64,000 nucleotides of DNA from Leucaena leucocephala (GCA_037074615.1 JAYWLJ010000063.1:62001-126000); one strand, 5' to 3'. Counted from the first letter of the stretch, positions 35,270 to 47,946 are shown. Program-made: numbers and translations. The notes: generated by a model not told the origin, from the sequence alone.

Positions 35270-38200
35270 ATGAGGATCGTTCGGAAAGACCTCGTAGCCG
35301 ATGGACCCGGCAGCGTTAAGGTACAATTCTTCATTAAGCCAAACTTCTTTCAGCTCTCCTTTTTGACTCAACGCGAGCTATACTTCCTCTTCTTCTTCTT
35401 CTTCTTCTTGTGGTTTCTTACTTGTTCCCCATGATTCATTCTTTTTCTTGTCTCGGGTATAGGCTCGTGCAAAGTATAACTCGCCGGTTTATTTATTTGG
35501 AATCTCATCTGATTTTGAATTTTATTCCTAGATGGTACCGATTGATTCGGATGATCTATGGTTTGCGTATAACCTGATCGCTCCCGGAGACTCTATCATG
35601 TCTGTAACTGTGAGGTACTTCTTTATTCTTTATTTTATTTGTATCCCTCCAGGAACATTGTTGTAACTTTGAAGGAACTCCTATTGTAATTGGTAGTAGA
35701 ATTTGAATATCATGGGTCATTCTATTTAACCATTTCTCATTTTAGTCACATTTTCAACGAGTTGAGCTTCCACTTGCCACCCTTGAACTGGTTTTATGAC
35801 TGATTACAACTAGTCATTGGATAGTTATAACACTGAAATTGAAATCTTTAGTTATCGAAACATGGTAGTATACGTTGTATCCTCAATTTCATAATCTTTC
35901 CTGACTGTAATAGGAAGGTTCTTAGAGAAATGGCTTCTGGTGGACGAGAAGCAGAACGTGTGAAGCTGAAATTGGAAATTAAAGTTGAGGAGGTAGAAGA
36001 CACATAAATTAAGTTCTGTTCAGTATAAGTTCCTTGCGTCTGACGTTTATTCTTTGTTTTCAGGTGGCAGATTATGACAAAGAAGGGTCAATCTTGCGTG
36101 TGCGTGGAAAGAACATTTTGGAGAACGAACATGTTAAGGTAAAATGCCGTCCTAAATTTATGTACTCCATGTAGAATTGCAGGTTCAGCCACCTGTGATA
36201 AATATAACATTTCATCTTTATATTTGCAGATAGGGGCATTCCATACTTTAGAACTTGAGCTGCAACGGCCCTTTGTGCTCAGGAAGGTGTGGTTCATTTT
36301 ACTCCTCTCAAGTGGTTAGGGTTACAGCTGGAGTTTATTTCATGCTAGTTGTGTCTGGCATGTTTTTACATATGTGCTTGACATATATTAGAGCTAGATC
36401 TTTTGCATGATGACTGGCTTGTTTGGGCATATCATTAAGGTGCTCTACTTCAAACATTGAGGAAGTGGGTAGTCGAAATGCTAAAAATTTCACTTTGCCA
36501 TTCGTAGGATGTTTGGGATTCTTTGGCTTTGGAAATGCTGCAACAGGCCTCTGGTATGTTATCAATTTTTTCTGTTTTTACTACCTTATTATATTGGGGA
36601 ACATACGTTTTGATGTACATCAGTAATCAATATGGTGAATAATAATTTCATTCCAATTTTACAGATCCTGGTGCGAGTGCTGATCTAGCTGTGGTTTTGA
36701 TGCAAGAAGGACTAGCGCATATCCTCCTTGTTGGTAGAAGGTACTAGTAACTTTCAATTGAATAGGATGAATTTATCCAAATCCCTATTGAATTTCCAAT
36801 ATATCTTTCCCCACATTTTATGTTGTCCAATGTATCAAATATAAGTTTATTTGAGACACGAACAAGTTGATAATAAAAGCTACTCTTTGACTCTGTCTCA
36901 ACTACAATTTTGGACTACATGGTCTATAATTTGGTGAGGAAAGGATTTGCCTGTTACAGACTTGAGAACATTTTCTAACAAATTAATTCGAGTGTTTTTA
37001 TAAGAAACAGTAGTTTTTGAGGATTCTCTTGGTCCTTTGTGTCTGTCTTTGAAAGAAGATATTTAAGATTGCAGAAAAAGGTTGATGTATGCTATATGAG
37101 GTTGTAGGTGTCTGCTTGAGTTCTGTGGAACCAGGAGCATTGAGAATCAATTGTTCTTGTTGAAACTGTGAACCATTTCCTAAATCTAATTGTGCCATTG
37201 CATTAAAGCATTAATCTTAATATGACTGACTGACTTGACAGTATGACTGTTACTCGATCACGGATTGAAACTTCAATTCCTCGCAAGCATGGACCTGCTA
37301 TTGCTGGTTATGAGTCAGTATGTTCTCTCACTCTCTTCCTTGATAATCTGTTTTCATTACTGCAAGCCATATCAGTGAATAAATTTAATAATCTGAATAT
37401 CATGTTATGAGTCTAAAGCATCTTCCTGCGATTTGCAGGCTTTGAATAAGTTCTTTGATAACGTTTTGCATGTAAGTTCTATCTGAGGGCATAGAGTGAA
37501 ATGTTTTCTGTTTATAAAATTTAGTGGTGCCTTTTCAAGTTTATTGGTTACTATAATTGGTTTCAGGCTTTCTTGAAGCATGTTGATTTCAACGTGGTTC
37601 GCTGTGCTGTAATTGCAAGTCCTGGATTCACAAAGGTCTATAATCATTCTTGATCTCTGTTCCTTTGGTTTTAGGCTCTTAATTTCCTTGTTTAGCTATT
37701 GCATCTATTTGTTACTAATGATCGAAATCTCAATCTTAAATGACTTTGAAGTAAATAACAACTAAGACTGGATATTGGCGTATAAGACTATATTATGCCT
37801 ATTTTATATTCTCTGTTCCCATTTCAGGATCAGTTTCATCGTCACTTATTATTAGAAGCAGAAAGAAAGCAGTTGCGACCTATTATTGAGAACAAGTCAA
37901 GTATCATTCTTGTGCATACAAGCTCAGGATACAAGTATGGTTGGTTTTTTAAATTGCATCATCTTTTCATTATTCCCAGTATAAGAAAGTGGGGAGTAAC
38001 GACTATAAAGTAAAAAATATGAAAATTATCATGGCCATATGGATGCTGCTTATAGCAGAGGTTCCTTAACAACCCTTATTTTTTATGCTGATAATATGTC
38101 CGTCTTGGCACTTTATCATATATAAGTATAAATCAGATCTCATGTGCTTGAAGCTAGCATATTGAGCGACATGATTCTGGAGACAGCAAAGAAATTCAGA

Positions 38201-41200
38201 GAGAATATTTCTTCTTCTGTATTTCATTCAGTCTATCACTTGTACATATATACAGCAAGGAAGAATCTGGCCTCATAATTGGATGGCCGGAGAATATGGA
38301 ATACAAATCATAGCTAATAAATACAATAAATCAGTTTATTCTATCTACATAAATTCCTATAACTTAGCATATATTCTAGCCACGAAATCTGCCACGAAAT
38401 CTGCTGTGATATTATCTACACTCCCCCTCAAGTTGGAGCATAGATATTTATCATGTCTAACTTGCCAATCAAATATTCGAATTTATCCCGGGCTAATCCT
38501 TTTGTAAGGACATCAGCTGTCTGTTCTTTCGATGGAATGTATCTGAGATTAATGATTCCACTATCAATCTTTTCTCTTATGAAGTGTCGATCTATTTCAA
38601 CATGTTTTGTTCTGTCATGTTGGACTGGATTGTGTGACATATTAATTGCTGCCATATTGTCTGAGTGTAGTTTAATGGGTAGTTCTATTGTCATTTTTAG
38701 TTCCTCGAGTACTCTTTTTACCCATAGACCCTCACAGATTCCAAGGGCTATAGCTCTGAACTCAGCTTCAGCGCTACTTCGAGCAACTACACTTTGTTTC
38801 TTACTCCGCCATGTAACAAGATTCCCCCAGACATAAGTAACGTATCCCGAGGTAGATCTCCTATCCTCTTGATCACCAGCCCAGTCTGCATCAGTCAATA
38901 TTTCTACATTTCTTACATTTGATTTCTTGAATAGGAGTCCTAACCCAGGAGAGCCTTTTAAGTATCTAAGTATCCTGTAGACTTCATTCAGGTGTTTTTG
39001 CTTTGGATCATGGGAATGTTGACTCACCACGCTAACAGCATAGGCAATGTCTGGTCGAGTGTGTGACAAGTAGATCAATTTTCCAACCATGCGCTGATAT
39101 CTTCTCATGTCGACAGTTTTCCCCATATCTTCATCATCTCTAATTTTGTCAGCTCGTATAGGAGTATCACTTGGTCTGCAGCCAAGCATCCCAGTCTCTT
39201 CAAGGAGATCTAGAATATATTTTCTTTGCGAGATGTTGATTCCTGTTTCTGTTCTAGCTACCTCCATACCCAGGAAATACTTCATATCTCCTAGATCTTT
39301 AACCTGGAATTCTCTGTTCAAGGCTTCTTTTATCCTATTGATTTCTAGAGGATCATCTCCTGTGAGGATAATATCATCAACATATACTGCTAATATTACA
39401 ATCTTCCCATTTCTGTGTTTAAAGAATAAGGTATGGTCACTCTGTCCCTGAGAGTAGTTTTGGGCTTTTAGTGCTCTAGTAAATTTTTCAAACCATGCTC
39501 GAGGGGATTGTTTTAGACCATACAATGATTTTCTTAACTTGCACACCTGGTCTATCTTCCTTCCAGGGAACCCTGGGGGCATTTTCATGTATACTTCTTC
39601 TTTTAACTCCCCATTTAGGAAAGCATTTTTGACATCCATCTGGTGTAGTGGCCAATCTAAGTTAGCAGCCAGTGAAAAAATGATTCTGATGGTGTTTAGC
39701 TTAGCCACTGGTGCAAATGTCTCGGTGTAATCTATACCGTAAACTTGGGTGAAGCCCTTTGCTACCAATCTAGCTTTGTATTTGTCAAGACTCCCATCAG
39801 CACGATACTTTGGAGTGAATACCCATTTGCAACTAGGGATGGAAACAGGCCAGGCCAGGCCAGGCTTTTGCCTTAACAGGCAAGCCTGTTAAGTAATAAT
39901 ATAGCCTGTGCCTGGCCTGTAGCCTGTTATAGGCTAATTTTTTAGCCTAAGCCTGGCCTGTAAATATACGTGGCCTGGCCTGAAGCCTGTTAAAAAAGCC
40001 TGTTTTATAATTATACTAACAGGCCTTTGTAACAGACCCTGTAACATGCTTTCATAATAGGCCTCTAAACAGGCCTGCGTAATAGGCCCATAACAGGCTT
40101 TTTTTATAGATTACATTTTAAAAAATAACAAATAAGCTTTTCATAATATTAATCAATCTAAAATTAATTAATATCTAATCAACTATCAAAACAGTACCTC
40201 TTGCTTTTGCTAAAATTAATATCTAAAATTAATTAAGTGATTGAATTTCAACCGTGAACTTCCCTCTTCAATATTAAAAATATAACATTATATAGAGAGA
40301 GACCATTGAAAAAGATATTTCGGAAGTCAACATACGTCAATGCAAGTCGTTCTTTCAATCCAAGATTTAAAATTTTAAAATGATAAGCAGCAGGAAATCA
40401 AATTCGAACTACCATTCTATTCGAAAATTAGAAGTATAAGGTCTAATTGTATCCACGAGACCAAATCAAAGTAGGCATACAGCAGCGAAAAGACCTAGAT
40501 TGCATACGGAAAGATCGATGGCTTATGAAAAGATAATTAGTGAAGTCAGGTCGATTCAAGTCAAAAATCTTAATTCCAGATCTGAATTTCTAAATGAGAA
40601 ACAGCTGGAAATCGAATGCAAACACCCATTCTTTTGGAAAATAAATAGTCTAATAATCAATAACCGTGCAGCAAAGTAAAGAAAAGATCCAGATCGCTTA
40701 CCACCACAACGCAAAGCAACAATCTGCGTAAAATTTAATTTTACAGTGTCAGTTTCAGAGAATCAAATATAATAAAAAAGGGGGAGAAAACATTCCCCGT
40801 CACACACTCGCAGAGGGGGAAATTTCATACAGGGAGTGTCCGCCTGAATGGTCCTCATGAGATCGGTGTGCCAGAGATTCCGATAATTCTGACGAAGCTG
40901 CATCTTCTCGAGGTGCTCCTGCGGCGCCATGTCTACCGCCGATCTTCACAGCGACTAAAACTATTATAACCAGAAAGGAATCCTGCAAGTGTATATACTA
41001 CTAGCTGAGGAGTGAGGAGGCTCAGGTGCCGCAAGTTACTGAGGAGTGAGGAGGCTCAGGTGCCGCAAGCCGTGAGACTGAGAGGTTTGCGATTTGCGAA
41101 TGGAATAAAAGTTAGGGTAGATATTTTGAAATTAGGGTTAGCATATGATTTTTTGATAATAAAATTAAAAGTTACCAATAAAATTTACAATAATAAGGTT

Positions 41201-44200
41201 TAGTCTAGTGGTATGATTATTGAATATTATCTAATAGGTCAGAGGTTCGACACTTACCTACTGCATTATCATACCATATTTATTTTAAATAACAGGCTCA
41301 GGCCGCCTGACAGGCTTGACAGACTTCTTACAGAGCCTGGACCTGGCCTATTAAGTGAAACAGGCTTCTACACAGGCTTGAGCCTGTGTATTTTTTAAAA
41401 CAGGCCAGGCTCAACCAGGCTAAATTCAGGCCAGGCCACAGGCCCCTGACAGGCCGCCTGGCCTATTTCCACCCCTATTTGCAACCTACTGCTTTCTTGC
41501 CTTTTGGTAGCTCGACTACCTCCCATGTGTCATTATTCTCCAATGCTTCTATTTCTTCCATTACTGCTTTCCTCCATTCAGGACTATCAAGAGCTTCGTT
41601 TATATTCTCTGGTACCCTGATCTGGTCAAGATGAGATATGAAAGCACAATACTTTGATGATAACGCCTGATAAGAGACAAACCTTTCAATCGGGTGTCTA
41701 GTACATGACCTTTTTTGCTTCCTTATTGCTATTGGCAGATCAAGATTCTCGTTAACATGGTCAGGGTCTGCTCCTGGTTCAGATTCTTGGGATGTGTCAG
41801 TTATTTGAGAAGTATTACCTGTCGTGTCTGTATTTCTACGAGTATAGACTTGTCCCCATCTGTTAGTGTCTCCCCCTGAACTAGAGTTCTTCCCGTGATC
41901 CTGTGGCACTTCAAGTGTGTAGATTAGATCAGGCTCATTGTGAGAAGGTGTGGGCTCAGTATTTATTAGGGTAGTCAGAGGTTCACTCCAAATCTCCCCC
42001 TGAACCGAGGACGAGTTATAAAAGGAAATAGTTTCATGAAAAGTGACATCACGAGTGACATGAAGGCGTTTAGTAACAGGATCAAAGCATTTGTACCCCT
42101 TTTGATTCCCGGCAGGCCCTAGATAAATGCATCTCACAGCTTTGGGCTCGAGTTTATGGGTATGGTGGATGTGGACAAAGGTGGTACAACCAAAAACTCG
42201 GAGAGGTAAGGTATTCTCTAGATAAGGTATCTGGAAGTGTTGGTGAAGAACCTGGAGAGGGGTTTGAAAGGATAAGGGTTTGCAAGGCATGCGATTGATC
42301 AGGAAGGTAACTGTCAGGATAGCATCATCCCAATAATAAGTAGGAACAGTGCTACTAAAGAGAAGTGCACGAGTGGTTTCTAGGATATGTCTATTTTTGC
42401 GTTCAGCAATCCCATTTTGTTGGGGACTATGGGAACATGAACTTTTATGAGTGATGCCGTGTTGGGTAAGAAACGTGGATAATGAGTGATTGAAGTATTC
42501 TGTACCATTATCAGTGTGGAGAGTCTGAATTTTGGTGTCAAATTGTGTATGGATCATGTGATAGAAGTTAATGAACGTTTGGCAGACTTCGGTTTTATCC
42601 TTTAAGAGGAAAACCCAACTGACACGGGTGTGGTCATCAATAAGGGTCATAAACCATTTTGAATGAGTACGATTTGGAACACGAGATGGTCCCCACACGT
42701 CACTGTGGATAATGGAAAAAGGCCTAGAAGGGCGATAAGTGGTATTGGGAAAAGAAGTGCGATGATGTTTAGCTAACTCGCAAGAATCACAATGAAATTC
42801 AGATATTTTATTTGAGCAAATAGAAGGAAACATCTTGCACATATATTGAAAGTTTGGATGACCTAATCTCTTGTGCCACAACTCAATGTTACTAGCGTTA
42901 GGGGGAGACACTTTATTACATGAGTAAGATACTGGATGATGACAGTCATTCAGGTAATAGAGTCCATCAAATTCCTTAGCAACACCAATCGTCGTCCCCG
43001 TGAACAGATCCTGAAAAACACAATGTGTAGCGAAGAAATTAGCATGACAACGCTCCCTTTTACTGAGCTGGCTTACAGATAATAAATTGCACTTTAAATT
43101 TGGGACATGTAGAACATCATGGAGAGTGAGTGTCAGAGAGACTTTAATGGTACCACTACCAGCTACCAAAGAATCAGAGGCATCAGCAATTTTAACTGTG
43201 AGGTGTGATGAAGCAGGAGTGTAATTTGTAAATAATGACACATTATCAGTCATGTGATCGGAGGCACCGGAATCAACTATCCAACAGATGTCTATATTCT
43301 TACCTTTGATGGTGGCAAGTGCTTTGGAAAAATTACCTCGTTGAACAACAGAAGCAGTGGGCTGTTTTTGGGCCTGATTTTCAAGTGCAGCTAAACGGTC
43401 CAAGATGACTTGCAGCGGATCTGTATTGAGATTTGGGCCAGTGTGCTGACTTGGGCCAGCGTAAGCACAACTGGGCTGGGAGCTATGACTTGGGCCAGTG
43501 TTCAGAATGCCCACTTCATCTGCACAGGATGCTTCTGCTACATGACTTCTGGGCTTGCGAGATTTTGGCTTCCAGTCGGGTGGTCGCCCATGAAGATCCC
43601 AGCACCTGTCTCGTGTGTGTCCAGGTTTCTTGCAGTGATCACACATAGGCGCTCCTTTCTGGCATCCATTGTGCGTGCGGCGAGAGCTGATGATTCAGTG
43701 GAGATTGGTGGAGAGACCGAGTGAACTGGAAGCATGATTGTGCGGCGAGCTTCTTCATCTCTCAGTACCGCGAAAGCTTCAGAAACAGAGGGAAGTGGAA
43801 TCCTTCCCAGTAGTCGACCCCTCACATCGTCATACATCGATTCAAGGCCAACAAGGAATTCAAAAAGGCGTTCTTCCCCCAGAGTCCGATGAAACTCAGC
43901 AGCGTCGTCGGGATTGCGCCATGTGCGATGTTGAAGCAAATCAAGTTCCTGCCAAAGAGATGATTTTTCCAAGTAATAAACATTGAGAGGACGCGACCCC
44001 TGTTTGACGGTCCAGAGGCGTGCTCTCAGATCAAAGATAAGGGCAGCAGTTGGGCGTCGTCCGTAGGCTTCCTTCACGGTAACCCAAATGGCACGAGCGG
44101 TGGTAAGAAACATGAAGCTTCTTCTAACGGTCGGGAGCATTGAGTTGAGGAGCCAGGCGGCGACCACGGCGTTGTCCGACTTCCAGCGACGGGCACCAGT

Positions 44201-47200
44201 ATCGCCGGGGGGAGGCTGATCGTTCTGAATCATTTCCAATTTGTCCCTTCCGTCGAGAGCCAAAAGCATAGACTGACTCCAGTCCAGGTAATTATCGCCG
44301 GTTAGTCTCTCCGGTACAATGAGAATGGCCGACCCTTCGAGGCCGGCAACTTTGAGACGAGACCCACCGTCGGACGTGACGGTGCGGTCAGATGCTGTGG
44401 TGGACGAACGTGCAGAACCAGTCGCATGCTCTGATACCATATTGAGCGACATGATTCTGGAGACAGCAGAGAAATTCAGAGAGAATATTTCTTCTTCTGT
44501 ATTTCATTCAGTCTATCACTTGTACATATATACAGCAAGGAAGAATCTGGCCTCATAATTGGATGGCCGGAGAATATGGAATACAAATCATAGCTAATAA
44601 ATACAATAAATCAGTTTATTCTATCTACATAAATTCCTATAACTTAGCATATATTCTAGCCACGAAATCTGCCACGAAATCTGCTGTGATATTATCTACA
44701 ATAAGTAACCAATTATTTTTATTTTCTCTCATAACTTATTGGCTGATGATATGGTAGCTAGAGGAAGGCAGGTTCTAGTTTATTAAATGAATGTCTAGGA
44801 GGGATGAATAAGGTAGCTATGACATACTGTTGGAGTCTAGGAGTTACGACAACATGACTTTATTGGGAACCATAGCATAAATGAACATACGCTACATTGT
44901 CTAGGCACTATGGATCTATCATTTTGAATGTGAGGAAAAGAAAAATAGTATTAAACATAATTTTGTGATGCCATTTTTAAGAATGACTTTTTAGTTTAAT
45001 TGCTTGTAAGTTCTCTGTAATTCCGCTGATATCTTTGACTGACATTAGACCTTATCCTTTTTAGGCATAGCCTGAGAGAGGTTTTGGATGCTCCAAATGT
45101 CATGAATATGATAAAAGATACAAAAGCAGCTCTAGAGGTATCATAGAAACTGAATTATTAATTATATTGCATTTTCTTACTTTGTCTCCTCTGGCCTTCT
45201 TAGTGTGCTAATCCTGTGAATTATCTTCCCTTAAGCCTTAGAACAAGTTTCATTTTTTTTTTTTTTTTACTTTTTCCAGGTTCGGATTTTGAAGGATTTC
45301 TACAACATGCTTTCAAATGTCAGGTTCTATTTTTGAGATGCTTTTGTTTGCCTTGTCTATGTGGTTGAAATGTCAATTCCTCTATTTTAAAAACCGGTGG
45401 TCAATGGGTTGAAAATGAGTTCATCATTAAGTGTTGACAGGGTGGAAAACATTTTATCAATAAGGCCTTTGTCATCATATATAGATGAAGAATAACGATC
45501 TGTTGATCAATTGTGTGATGACTTCAGTAATGACCATTAGATATACGCTTCATTGAAGCTTCTACACAGAAGTATATTTACGTTGGAGTGTACTTTCCCC
45601 CGTGGTTTTCTTCTTCAGTTGGTGTTAGTTGTGTTACTTTAATTATACTTTGATCTTTTCTAGTTACAAAACTTGCCTGTTTCGTAGACACGCACAATCT
45701 TTTTAATCAACTAAACACCTAATCTTAAATCTAAATTGTTAGAAGTTAATTTTTTTCCTTTGGAAATTATTCAAGTATTTTGTAACTATACTGAGGTGAT
45801 AAGTGATGAATATGCAAGGGTTGTGCCCTTATTTTCACTGCCTGTTTCATAATGAGCGTTCTTTGCTATTTTGTTCATAATACTCATTTGTTCAGAAAAT
45901 GGATGGAGATGCTAAAGTTTTATTTTGCTGAGAATTTACCATGTGAAACCATCGTTGTCTTTATCTGCTTATATTTATTAAGTGCTCTATGTTGAGTGCA
46001 ATCAAGTCTTTAGAATGTGGGTCTTTCCTTACAAAAATGCCCAAAACCTATACCCAAGCCTGAAGTGAGTGTAAGTGTTCCCCCTTCAAAAAGGATCAAG
46101 AGAAAAAACAGTTGTTAGTGACCCAAAGTGTAAATTTATTGTATAACAGTCATTAAACAATTACGGTAGTATGCTTATCCCTGTTACCAAGTGGTTCATT
46201 TTCTCTAATGTCTTTGGCCAAAAAACAACAAACTTAAATGTCATCACCTTCGGGTTCTTTCCAATAATCTCCTATATAGAAATAAATAGCAAAATGGGAA
46301 AAGACGATACCATAAAATAATGGAAGGGAATGCATTGGTGCATGTGGCAAGTGCCCATTCTGAAGAGTTTTGAGAAAGTTTCTTATTAACTTTTACTTGT
46401 AACTGATCTCTATTCCCTTTTCTTACGAATTATACCATATACATGGGCATGGGGAATGGCTCTCCAAGCAATTATGTATTGTTTGATTTTTGGATTTCGC
46501 GTTTTCAGACATCTAGGAAATGCTAATTGAAGGTTTTTTGGGGTTGGCCAGGATCCATCCCGTGCGTGTTATGGATTAAAGCATGTCGAGGTTGCCATTG
46601 AACGTCTAGCTGTGCAAACACTTCTCATTACAGATGATCTTTTCAGGTTTGTATTAAAGCCCTCTGAGATTTCATGTTGGGGTTGGCCAGGTTTGTATTA
46701 TACCCATTGGATGTATCCTGCAATTTTGTTAAATTCAGTCATGCTCATCTCTCTCCATACCTGCTTGAAAATGGCTTTAATTAAAGTGTCTAAGCTATAT
46801 CCCTTTAATTAGAAGGGAAAAGGGAGCCTGGGGGCCACTTTATCTCAGGACTTTGACATACGTCACTAGTCCACATTTCAACTTTCTCTTCTAACTGCAT
46901 GTCAAGTACGGGGTGTACTAATGCTTTTCCTAGCGAAAGTGTTAGAGCGGCTGCGTTTTCAATTTCGGACAGTAGTATATAAAGTGTACTGCATTGCAAT
47001 TCAGTCTTCTGAATTATCTTCATACAAATTTATCCTTAATTACTGATTTACACAATTAACTGTCACAGTAATGACTTCAGAAACTTGTCGCACAACATTT
47101 TCAAATTTCTTTTGTTTTCTTGTTTTTATTTACTAATTTCATGCCTGCACTTGTTTTTGCCATTGTTTTTCTGATAAAGTAGATTTTTTCTTGGGAGCCA

Positions 47201-47946
47201 CTTTAGCGTCTTGATAACTGAAAACTTTATATTTAGCATCATATGTTTGATTGCTTGGGATGCCATCCAAAATATAAGTTGCGACATATAATTGTGAGTT
47301 CTACCGATTTCCATTTCTTTGATAATAGGAATTCAGATATAAAAAGGAGGCAACAGTATGTCAACCTGGTCAACTCAGTGAACGATTTAGGAGGATCTGT
47401 CCATGTATTCTCGTCCATGCATGTCTCTGGAGAGCGTGAGTGTTATTATTTTATTCCTATCTTCCTTCTTGTTTTTAGTTTTGGATCTTTTTTATCCTTT
47501 TTTTCTTGGTGTTGAGGATCTTATATGCATTGTTGAACCACCAAGGCAAACAAGCATGGATTTATTAGATTCCTTGCGTTGCTTTCTTTGTTTTTTTTTT
47601 GGGTGCAGTCCTCAAATGCAACCTATTAAGAAGATAAATTTGTTATAATTAAAAAGGAATATATAAATATTCATAAAAGCATGTGTAAATCCATATATAA
47701 ATTTGTACACTTGAGCTGCATAATATGAAGGGATCTGTATCCAAACAAACATACTGGGACGGTGAGCTTTTCTTTTTAATTTTAGTTTTCCCTCGTGAAG
47801 TAGAGAAGTTTTGGTAGAAAGATTGAAATTATTATTCTATTTTAAGTTTGTCAATTTTTTATTGATGGACAGAGCTAGCACAAATAAGTGGAATTGCGGC
47901 AATTCTTCGTTTTCCTCTCCCGGATCTTGAAGACATTGAGATGTGA
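35270..47946 (+). CDS. PEL1: Pelota (Dom34) ribosome-rescue factor
   Basis: Sixteen exons join in phase into 379 aa: 35270-35320, 35532-35614, 35914-35992, 36064-36138, 36230-36286, 36508-36553, 36665-36740, 37242-37317, 37439-37471, 37567-37635, 37828-37934, 45065-45137, 45280-45318, 46552-46646, 47329-47435, 47873-47946. It starts MRIVRKDLVADGPGSVK and shows SDDLWFAYNLI, REAERVKLKLEIKVE, the central SIPRKHGPAIAGYE, and the C-terminal SGIAAILRFPLPDLEDIEM. As in all Pelotas there is no GGQ. With Hbs1 it splits stalled ribosomes in no-go and non-stop mRNA decay. The frame also opens upstream of 35270 but lacks a good start; the chosen ATG matches the family. Intron 11 is 7.1 kb because of nested transposons. 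Confidence 0.97.
38160..38420 (-). repeat. Copia-2 3' LTR
   Basis: In element orientation it starts TGTAGATAATATC after the polypurine tract GAGGGGGAG and ends GTCGCTCAATA. It matches 44440-44700 with one mismatch. Confidence 0.95.
38428..39833 (-). pseudogene. Copia-2 pol, 3' half (RT and RNase H), cut off by the hAT insertion
   Basis: This frame is open from the hAT junction to the stop at 38428. It contains YTETFAPVAKLNTIR, HQMDVKNAFLNGELKEEVYM, LYGLKQSPRAWFEKF and the RT catalytic YVDDIILTG. RNase H follows with DADWAGDQEDRRSTSGYV, SSAEAEFRAI and KHVEIDRHFIREK, then the end IPSKEQTADVLTKGLARDKF. The coding sequence itself looks intact, but it is separated from the upstream half by 1,644 bp of hAT DNA, so no complete polyprotein can be made from this copy. 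Confidence 0.95.
40831..40930 (-). pseudogene. Captured first exon inside the hAT element
   Basis: From ATG at 40930 an open 100-base stretch encodes MAPQEHLEKMQLRQNYRNLW followed by HTDLMRTIQADTP, then stops at a good donor, CTCCCT|GTATGA. This is 33 codons plus one base. It matches, from memory, the highly conserved N-terminal exon of a plant Cys-rich membrane protein family whose next residues begin with Tyr-Cys-Cys; the phase-1 T at the exon end fits a Tyr codon. No further exon follows, so it is a captured, truncated gene fragment. The locus name of the donor gene is unknown to me. Confidence 0.7.
41005..41070. repeat. 34-bp tandem duplication in the hAT element
   Basis: CTGAGGAGTGAGGAGGCTCA plus GGTGCCGCAAG occurs twice with period 34, just upstream of the captured exon's leader. 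Confidence 0.92.
41189..41262 (+). other. tRNA-like A box and B box pair inside the hAT element
   Basis: TTTAGTCTAGTGGTATGATT resembles a Pol III A box and CAGAGGTTCGACACTTACC a B box, about 35 bp apart. The segment does not fold as an intact tRNA, so it is probably a tRNA-derived remnant or SINE head of another family than the one at 10211. Confidence 0.45.
41486..43646 (-). pseudogene. Copia-2 pol, 5' half (zinc knuckle, protease, integrase, start of RT)
   Basis: One long open frame of about 720 codons. It opens with the CCHC zinc knuckle CDHCKKPGHTRDRC. The protease motif WIVDSGASDHMT keeps the D-S-G triad. GAG-pre-integrase and the zinc-binding HKRLGHPN ... CDSCELAKHH follow. The integrase core has HSDVWGP, LHTDNGTEYF and SPQQNGIAERKNR. 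The RT start reads WEVVELPKGKKAVGCK, where the hAT insertion interrupts it. Key residues are present, so the copy was recently active-looking before the insertion. Confidence 0.95.
43538..44452 (-). pseudogene. Copia-2 gag, in a different frame from pol
   Basis: The frame opens at the end of the LTR, so the primer site TGGTATCAGAGC lies inside coding sequence (NMVSEHATGSARSS). It carries the UBN2/gag-like region (LTGDNYLDWSQSMLLALDGR, AIWVTVKEAYG, FLVGLESMYDDVRGRLLGR). It runs past the start of the zinc knuckle, which is in another frame, and ends at 43538. Most copia elements have one gag-pol frame, so a single-base indel near 43660 is likely; programmed frameshifting is the alternative. Confidence 0.9.
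44440..44700 (-). repeat. Copia-2 5' LTR and primer site
   Basis: A 261-bp LTR, 260 bases identical to 38160-38420. On the minus strand the primer-binding site TGGTATCAGAGC follows it directly (plus 44429-44440). Confidence 0.95.

Larger units (their letters stand above)
39834..41477. mobile_element. Non-autonomous hAT-type DNA transposon inside Copia-2
   Basis: It has terminal inverted repeats TAGGGATGGAAA (left) and TAGGGGTGGAAA (right, reverse complement), flanked by a perfect 8-bp target duplication TTTGCAAC at 39826-39833 and 41478-41485, the hallmark of hAT elements. Both subterminal regions are dense in CAGGCC/GGCCTG motifs (39850-40110 and 41290-41470), as in hAT transposase-binding regions. 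No transposase frame is present. It interrupts the RT motif GCKWV of Copia-2. Inside are a captured exon, a 34-bp tandem duplication and a tRNA-like A/B box pair. Confidence 0.94.
38160..44700 (-). mobile_element. Young Ty1/copia retrotransposon (Copia-2) in Pelota intron 11, antisense
   Basis: A complete 6.5-kb copy, including a nested 1,644-bp hAT element. The two 261-bp LTRs differ at one base by eye (AGCAAAG / AGCAGAG), so insertion is recent. Primer site, gag, zinc knuckle, protease, integrase, RT, RNase H and polypurine tract are all present. No clear 5-bp target duplication is seen (plus-strand flanks AGCAT and ATAAG). Confidence 0.96.
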
